Assembly: GCA_041690635.1 (NCBI GenBank)
Contig: JAWLGZ010000001.1
Span: forward strand, 1-64,000
Reading direction: 5' to 3'
Source: JAWLGZ01 sp041690635
Lineage (GTDB): Bacteria > Pseudomonadota > Gammaproteobacteria > Thiohalomonadales > Thiohalomonadaceae
DNA: 64,000 nucleotides
Position 1 is the first letter of the stretch, and each line of letters starts with the position of its first letter. The position numbers and the translations under genes are program-made. Under the pieces are notes generated by a model that saw nothing but the letters and a program-made list of their open reading frames with translations, was not told the origin of the DNA and searched no databases. Shown piece by piece: positions 59,976 through 64,000 of the stretch.

Positions 59976-60633
59976 CGCTTTCGCTCCGCTCATCGCCGAG
60001 CAACTCCGCGAGGAGGGTGTTGAGCCGCCGCTCGACGGTGGCGTCGATTTCGGAATGCTCCGCAGTCACGCGGCAACCGCCGCGGGTCAAACTCGGGTCC
60101 TCCACCACTTTCCAGTTCTCGCCGGCATCTTCGATGCTCATGTGTTCATGAACCAGCGCGGCATCCTGGGGGTGAAGGCGGATCTGCACCCGGCGGGAGG
60201 CGGCCGGCAGCGCGGCGATACACTCGCGCACCAGCGCGACCACCTGGCCGGGGTCTGTGTGCAGTTCGCGGCGAATCAGTTGGCGGGCAATCGTGATGGC
60301 GAGCTGGGTCAACTCGTTCTCCACCCGCTCATCGACCTCGGCGAGCGGATTGGCGAGAGCGTTCACCACCTGGGTCAGCCGCTGGACCTCGGCGCGGATC
60401 TCCTTCTGGCCCGCCTTCAGCCCCTCCTTGCGTCCGAGTTCGAACCCCTCGTCGTGGGCCTGCTTCTGAATCTCCTCGATCTGCTGCGCGGTCAGCGGCG
60501 CAACCTCTTCAGGCTCGACCGGCTCGGACTCCTTCGGTGGCGTCTGAGCAGCGGCAGTTTCGACGTTCGGCAGTTCCCACCGTTCATAGGCGGTGAGCGA
60601 TTCGCCATCGATCAGCTTCGTGGGCCGCTCCAT
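59962..60633 (-). CDS. fliH: Flagellar assembly protein FliH
   Basis: A 223-residue regulator that holds FliI inactive and carries it to the export gate. It has an acidic, proline-rich N-terminus, a glycine-spaced heptad region (EIQKQAHDEGFELGRKEGLKAGQKEI; key spacing EGFELGRKEGLKAG), and a C-terminal domain related to V/F-type stator subunits. It lies between fliG and fliI, overlapping the latter. Confidence 0.94.
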   Translation of the reverse strand: MERPTKLIDGESLTAYERWELPNVETAAAQTPPKESEPVEPEEVAPLTAQQIEEIQKQAHDEGFELGRKEGLKAGQKEIRAEVQRLTQVVNALANPLAEVDERVENELTQLAITIARQLIRRELHTDPGQVVALVRECIAALPAASRRVQIRLHPQDAALVHEHMSIEDAGENWKVVEDPSLTRGGCRVTAEHSEIDATVERRLNTLLAELLGDERSESDAAS

Positions 60634-60654
60634 GATCAGTGATGCCTCAAGGGG

Positions 60655-61680
60655 TTAGACAAACTCATCGCCGCCCCCGCCCAACGAGATCTCGCCGGCC
60701 TCGGCCATGCGGCGCGCAATGGCCAGGATCTCCTTCTGCGAGTCCTCGACCTCGCTCACGCGTACCGGACCGCGCGCCTCAAGATCGTCACGCAACATCT
60801 CCGAGGCACGCTTGGACATGTTCTTGAACACCTTCTCCTTCACCTCGTCATCGGCCCCCTTGAGCGCGGTGATAAGGGTATCGGAGGAGACCTCGCGTAG
60901 CAGGGCCTGCATGCTCCGATCGTCAATTTCACCCAAGTTGTCGAAGACGAACATGAGATCCTGAATCTTCTGGCCGAGATCGGGATCAACCTCCTTCACC
61001 TTGTCGATAATGGCGCCTTCGACCTGGCTGTCCATGAAATTGAGGATATTGGCGGCGGTTTTGGTACCGCCCACGCTGGAAGACTTCAGGTTGCCCGAAG
61101 AGCCTGAGAACTGTTTCTCCAGTATCTCGTCCAGTTCCTGCAGCGCACTCGGCTGAATACCGTCCAGTGTGGCGATGCGCATCAGAATATCGGAGCGCAT
61201 GTTTTCCGGTAGCAGACTCAGGACTTCGCCGGCCTGATCCGAGTCAAGGTAGGAGAGTACGATGGCGATGATCTGCGGGTGCTCCAGGCGGACAATCTCT
61301 GCCACTGAACGCGGCTCCATCCACTTGAGCGCCTCCAGACCCTTGGAGGAGCGCCCCAGCAATATCCGATCGATGAGATTGTTGGCCTTGTCCTCGCCGA
61401 GTGCATTGACCAGCACCCGACGCATGTAGTCTTCGGAACCGACGCCGAGGGCGGTCTGTGCATTGGCGGTCTCGGCAAAGTCAAACAGCACCTGGTTCAC
61501 CTGTTCGCGGGTGACGTTGCGGGTCATGGCCATCGACTCGCCGATAGCCTGGACCTCCTTCGGTCCCATGTGCCTCATCACCGCCGAGGCCGCATCCTCC
61601 CCCAAGCTCATCATGAGGATCGCGGCACGCTCGGAGCCGGTCAGTTTGTGAGATTTCTTGTCTTTATCTTTGTCTGCCAT
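60655..61680 (-). CDS. fliG: Flagellar motor switch protein FliG
   Basis: A 341-residue rotor protein that couples stator torque to the C ring. The N-terminal domain binds FliF, the middle domain contains EHPQIIAIVLSYLDSDQAGEVLSLLP (EHPQ motif), and the C-terminal torque helix has the charged DDEVKEKVFKNMSKRASEMLRDDLE pattern (key KNMSKRA and RDDLE). It is separated from fliF by six bases. Confidence 0.98.
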   Translation of the reverse strand: MADKDKDKKSHKLTGSERAAILMMSLGEDAASAVMRHMGPKEVQAIGESMAMTRNVTREQVNQVLFDFAETANAQTALGVGSEDYMRRVLVNALGEDKANNLIDRILLGRSSKGLEALKWMEPRSVAEIVRLEHPQIIAIVLSYLDSDQAGEVLSLLPENMRSDILMRIATLDGIQPSALQELDEILEKQFSGSSGNLKSSSVGGTKTAANILNFMDSQVEGAIIDKVKEVDPDLGQKIQDLMFVFDNLGEIDDRSMQALLREVSSDTLITALKGADDEVKEKVFKNMSKRASEMLRDDLEARGPVRVSEVEDSQKEILAIARRMAEAGEISLGGGGDEFV

Positions 61681-61686
61681 GTCGGC

Positions 61687-63345
61687 TTACTTCTGTTCGT
61701 CTGTCGCCACCCAGGTACGAACCACCTGTGCCACGTGCTTCGGATCCTGGCGCGCCATCTCCTGGGCGATAGTCAGATTATCCTCGTAACCATCCCCTGG
61801 CTTCGGCAGCTGACCGATGGTCTGCGCCGACGGACCGCTCAGGCTCAGCTGATCCTGCTGCAGTTGCCCCGTTTCGCCACCGGAACCGGCTGAACTGCTC
61901 CCCTCCTCCGTACGCGGCATTGCCAGTCCCTTGAGAATCGGGCGCACCACCATCAGTACCAGGATGAAGGCCAACAGCCCGCCGGCAATCTGCTTGGCCA
62001 GATCCAGGGCCCAAGTTTGCTGCCAGAGCGGCGGTTCGGGCAAGGGCTCGACGGCGCGCGGCGCGGTGAACGAGGCGTTGATCACGTTGACCGTATCGCC
62101 GCGCGCGGCGTCGTAACCGACCGCCTGCCGAACCAGCGCGGTGATCCGCTCCATCTCCTCGGGCGGACGAGCCTGCGGGACCAGCTGCCCCTCTTCGTCC
62201 ACCGTCATGCGATCGTCAATCACCACCGCCACCGAGAGCCGCTCCACCTGACCGGTGGCCAGCCGGGTGTGGCTGATGGTGCGATCGAGTTCATAGTTGT
62301 TGGTGGAACGGCGCACGGAGCGGCTTGGCGTGGCGCCCTCCTCGCCTTCGCCGTCGGCCTCCTCCGGCGCATTGCCTGCGGCCGGGGGCTGATTGGAGAG
62401 GGCGCCGGGCACACCCTCCACACCGCGGTTCCGGTTGGTCTCCTCGAAGATCTGTTCGCTGCGCAGCGCCGGCAGATCCGGATTGTAGGATTCGGAAGTC
62501 CGTTCGGTCTGGGTGAAATCCACCTTGGCCGTCACCTGTGCACGCATGCCGTCCATACCGACGAGCGGCGTGAGAATATCCTCGATGCGACGGATATAGG
62601 ACTCCTCCAGCTTGCGCGTGAAATCGAAATGCTCGTCACTCGCCGCCACCTCGGAGGGGCGCTCGCGGCTCGAGAGCAGGTTGCCGTTCTGATCCACCAC
62701 CGTGACCTCGGCCGGCTCCAGGTCGGGAATACTGGAGGCCACCATGTGGGAGACGGCCGCCACCTGGCCCTTCTCCAGGATGCGGCCGGGATAGAGGTTC
62801 ACCAGCACCGAGGCGCTCGCCTTCTGCCGCTTGCGAATGAACGCGGACTGTTTGGGCAGCGCCAGGTGGACGCGGGCGCTCTCCACCGAACTCAGGGTCT
62901 GCACGGAACGGGCGAGTTCCACCTCCAGGGCATGCTGGTAGCGTGCGGTCTGGATGAACTGGCTGGTACCGAACTCCTGCTTCTGCTGCAGTACCTCGAT
63001 GCCGGTGGGCGTACCGTTGGGCAGTCCCTGCTGCGCCAGCTGCAGCCGGAGTTCATGGACCTTTGCAGAGGGAACCATGATGGCGCCGGTGGTCTGGTCC
63101 AGCTTGTACTGGACCTTCTGCTGCTGAAGCGCTTCGACCAATTCGGCGGACTCCTTCTGCCCGAGACCGCCGAACAGCACCGAGTAGGTGGGCTCCTGCG
63201 ACCAGAGCACCACCGCAACCCCCAGCGCCACACTGGCGGCGAGGCCGAACATGAGCCCCAACTGCCGTACCACCGGAAGCCGCGCCAGATTTTCAAACTG
63301 GGCGGTGACCCCGTCCGTTCTTGCCAATGCCGTCCCCTCAGCCAT
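61687..63345 (-). CDS. fliF: Flagellar M-ring protein FliF
   Basis: A 552-residue protein forming the MS ring. There are two membrane helices (about 27-47 and 443-465), ring-building domains between (YSVLFGGLGQKESAELVEALQQ and LARSVQTLSSVESARVHLALPK are typical, the key part being SVESARVHLALP), and a C-terminal cytoplasmic tail that binds FliG. It follows fliE by about 24 bases. Confidence 0.97.
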   Translation of the reverse strand: MAEGTALARTDGVTAQFENLARLPVVRQLGLMFGLAASVALGVAVVLWSQEPTYSVLFGGLGQKESAELVEALQQQKVQYKLDQTTGAIMVPSAKVHELRLQLAQQGLPNGTPTGIEVLQQKQEFGTSQFIQTARYQHALEVELARSVQTLSSVESARVHLALPKQSAFIRKRQKASASVLVNLYPGRILEKGQVAAVSHMVASSIPDLEPAEVTVVDQNGNLLSSRERPSEVAASDEHFDFTRKLEESYIRRIEDILTPLVGMDGMRAQVTAKVDFTQTERTSESYNPDLPALRSEQIFEETNRNRGVEGVPGALSNQPPAAGNAPEEADGEGEEGATPSRSVRRSTNNYELDRTISHTRLATGQVERLSVAVVIDDRMTVDEEGQLVPQARPPEEMERITALVRQAVGYDAARGDTVNVINASFTAPRAVEPLPEPPLWQQTWALDLAKQIAGGLLAFILVLMVVRPILKGLAMPRTEEGSSSAGSGGETGQLQQDQLSLSGPSAQTIGQLPKPGDGYEDNLTIAQEMARQDPKHVAQVVRTWVATDEQK

Positions 63346-63369
63346 TTTTCATTATCTCCGCGAAAAACC

Positions 63370-63690
63370 TCAGACCTGCATCCGCATGATTTCCTGGTAG
63401 GCCTCTACCATCTTGTTGCGCGTATGCACCATCGTCTGGAATGCCAGATTGGCCTTGGCCCCGGCGATCATCACCTGGGGCAGGGTCACATTCGGATCAC
63501 CGAGCTGGAAGGACTCCTTGAGTCCCTGGCTCTCCTGCTGCATCGAGTTGACCTGATTGATGGAGTTAGTCAGCAGCGACGAAAACTTGGCGTCGGCACC
63601 CGCCTCCTGAGCCGGCACCGCCTGGCTCTGGGCCGCGGCAGCCGCGGCACGAAGCTGCGTAAGTAACTGACTTGTATCGATTGTGCTCAT
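63370..63690 (-). CDS. fliE: Flagellar hook-basal body protein FliE
   Basis: A 106-residue protein connecting the MS ring to the rod, and the first gene of the fliEFGHIJK cluster. The C-terminal NVTLPQVMIAGAKANLAFQTMVHTRNKMVEAYQEIMRMQV region is the family core (key elements KANLAFQTMVHTRNK and AYQEIMRM). A sigma54-type promoter lies about 50 bases upstream. Confidence 0.97.
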   Translation of the reverse strand: MSTIDTSQLLTQLRAAAAAAQSQAVPAQEAGADAKFSSLLTNSINQVNSMQQESQGLKESFQLGDPNVTLPQVMIAGAKANLAFQTMVHTRNKMVEAYQEIMRMQV

Positions 63691-63741
63691 CTCAGCCTCC
63701 GTTCACGACACGTCGGTTTCATGTCGCGCAAGAGACCATTT

Positions 63742-63756
63742 GCATAAAGCGCGCCA
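63742..63756 (-). promoter_or_regulatory. Sigma54 promoter upstream of fliE
   Basis: On the minus strand CTGGCGCGCTTTATGCA matches the -24/-12 consensus CTGGCACG-N4-TTGCA at all but two positions, with the GG and GC doublets exactly spaced. Transcription would start near 63731, about 40 bases before fliE. In relatives fliE is driven by sigma54 with a FleQ/FlrC-type activator, encoded elsewhere. Confidence 0.85.
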
Positions 63757-63781
63757 GTTTTGTTTTGCTGCTAGGGGCTGA

Positions 63782-63809
63782 GGGTCGGGGGTCGGGGGTC
63801 GGGGTCGGG
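63782..63809. repeat. Short heptad array (GGTCGGG)
   Basis: Three 7-base steps of GGTCGGG and a fourth shortened by one base lie about 30 bases upstream of the fliE sigma54 promoter. The unit differs by one base from the GGTCGGT units at 1-98 and 28877-28903. Confidence 0.85.
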
Positions 63810-63890
63810 AATGACGCGCGGGAAGAACCAATGCCGCCAAAGGCACGACTGCATGGAGGCAGAAGGCAGGGAAGAGTATTTCGTAGGATG

Positions 63891-64000
63891 GGTCGAGCCC
63901 GAAGGGCGATACCCATCGATTACGAAACCGGCCGGACTAACGGGAGCGCGCAGGAAGGAAACAACCGCGCGACCGATGGGTATCGCTCCGCTCAACCCAT
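63891..64000. repeat. Inverted repeat element of GATGGGT...ACCCATC type
   Basis: A palindromic arm AGGATGGGTCGAGCCC with GGGCGATACCCATCG (63891-63919) is followed by a second arm CGATGGGTATCGCTCCG with CTCAACCCAT (63973-64000), which runs off the window. Such paired elements are common in gammaproteobacterial spacers. I see no gene in 63691-64000 apart from the promoter and repeats. Confidence 0.75.

Overview
The window looks like a chromosomal segment of a GC-rich gammaproteobacterium. I read it as a sulfur-oxidiser-like Chromatiales or Ectothiorhodospiraceae relative, but that placement is inferred from gene order and a DsrE-family protein, not proven. Nearly all of it is ordinary core genome: complex I, protein quality control, carbamoyl-phosphate synthesis, heat shock, Fur, trans-translation and flagellar assembly.

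Layout. 1-15.2 kb (minus strand): a complete 14-gene NADH dehydrogenase operon nuoA-N, with nuoC and nuoD separate, behind a near-consensus sigma70 promoter. 15.4-23.4 kb (minus unless noted): tRNA-Leu(GAG), secG, tpiA, glmM, folP, ftsH, rlmE, a small membrane gene, yhbY (plus), a DUF4149 gene and greA. 23.4-29.5 kb (minus): carB, carA (TTG start), dapB and a Tat-exported DsrE-like protein. 29.7-34.8 kb (minus): hrcA-grpE-dnaK-dnaJ behind a sigma70 promoter with a CIRCE operator. 34.9-42.2 kb: nadK, recN, fur, bamE, rnfH, ratA, an NSS sodium symporter, smpB and ssrA (tmRNA, tag ANDDNYALAA). 42.2-47.4 kb: a short accessory stretch that begins with a wrecked P4-type integrase at the 3' end of ssrA, then an auto-inhibited Fic protein with an operator-like palindrome and a five-PAS diguanylate cyclase. 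47.4-54.2 kb (minus): a giant protein with two BadF/HgdC-type activator ATPase domains fused to a dehydratase-like domain, a stand-alone dehydratase-like partner, a CbiM-like membrane protein and a solitary IscU. 54.3-55.9 kb: an MFS exporter and a DUF1249 protein. 56.0-63.7 kb (minus): fliE-F-G-H-I-J-K followed directly by fliA, behind a well-spaced sigma54 promoter.

The most unusual non-coding signal is the intergenic DNA. At least seven arrays share a strict 7-base period but use different sequences (GGTCGGT, CAAGTNN/ACTTGNN, CATGGNN, GTKARRN, TTCACCC, GGTCGGG), several as inverted pairs. One array encodes the end of carA, another replaces the ribosome-binding site of dapB, and another overlaps the likely carA promoter. 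A second family with a 9-base period (CGCAGAGNN) forms inverted pairs at four loci, two of them inside the nuo operon. The most interesting protein-coding locus is the two-gene activator plus double-cubane-like pair at 47.4-52.7 kb, for which I can name a fold family but no substrate.
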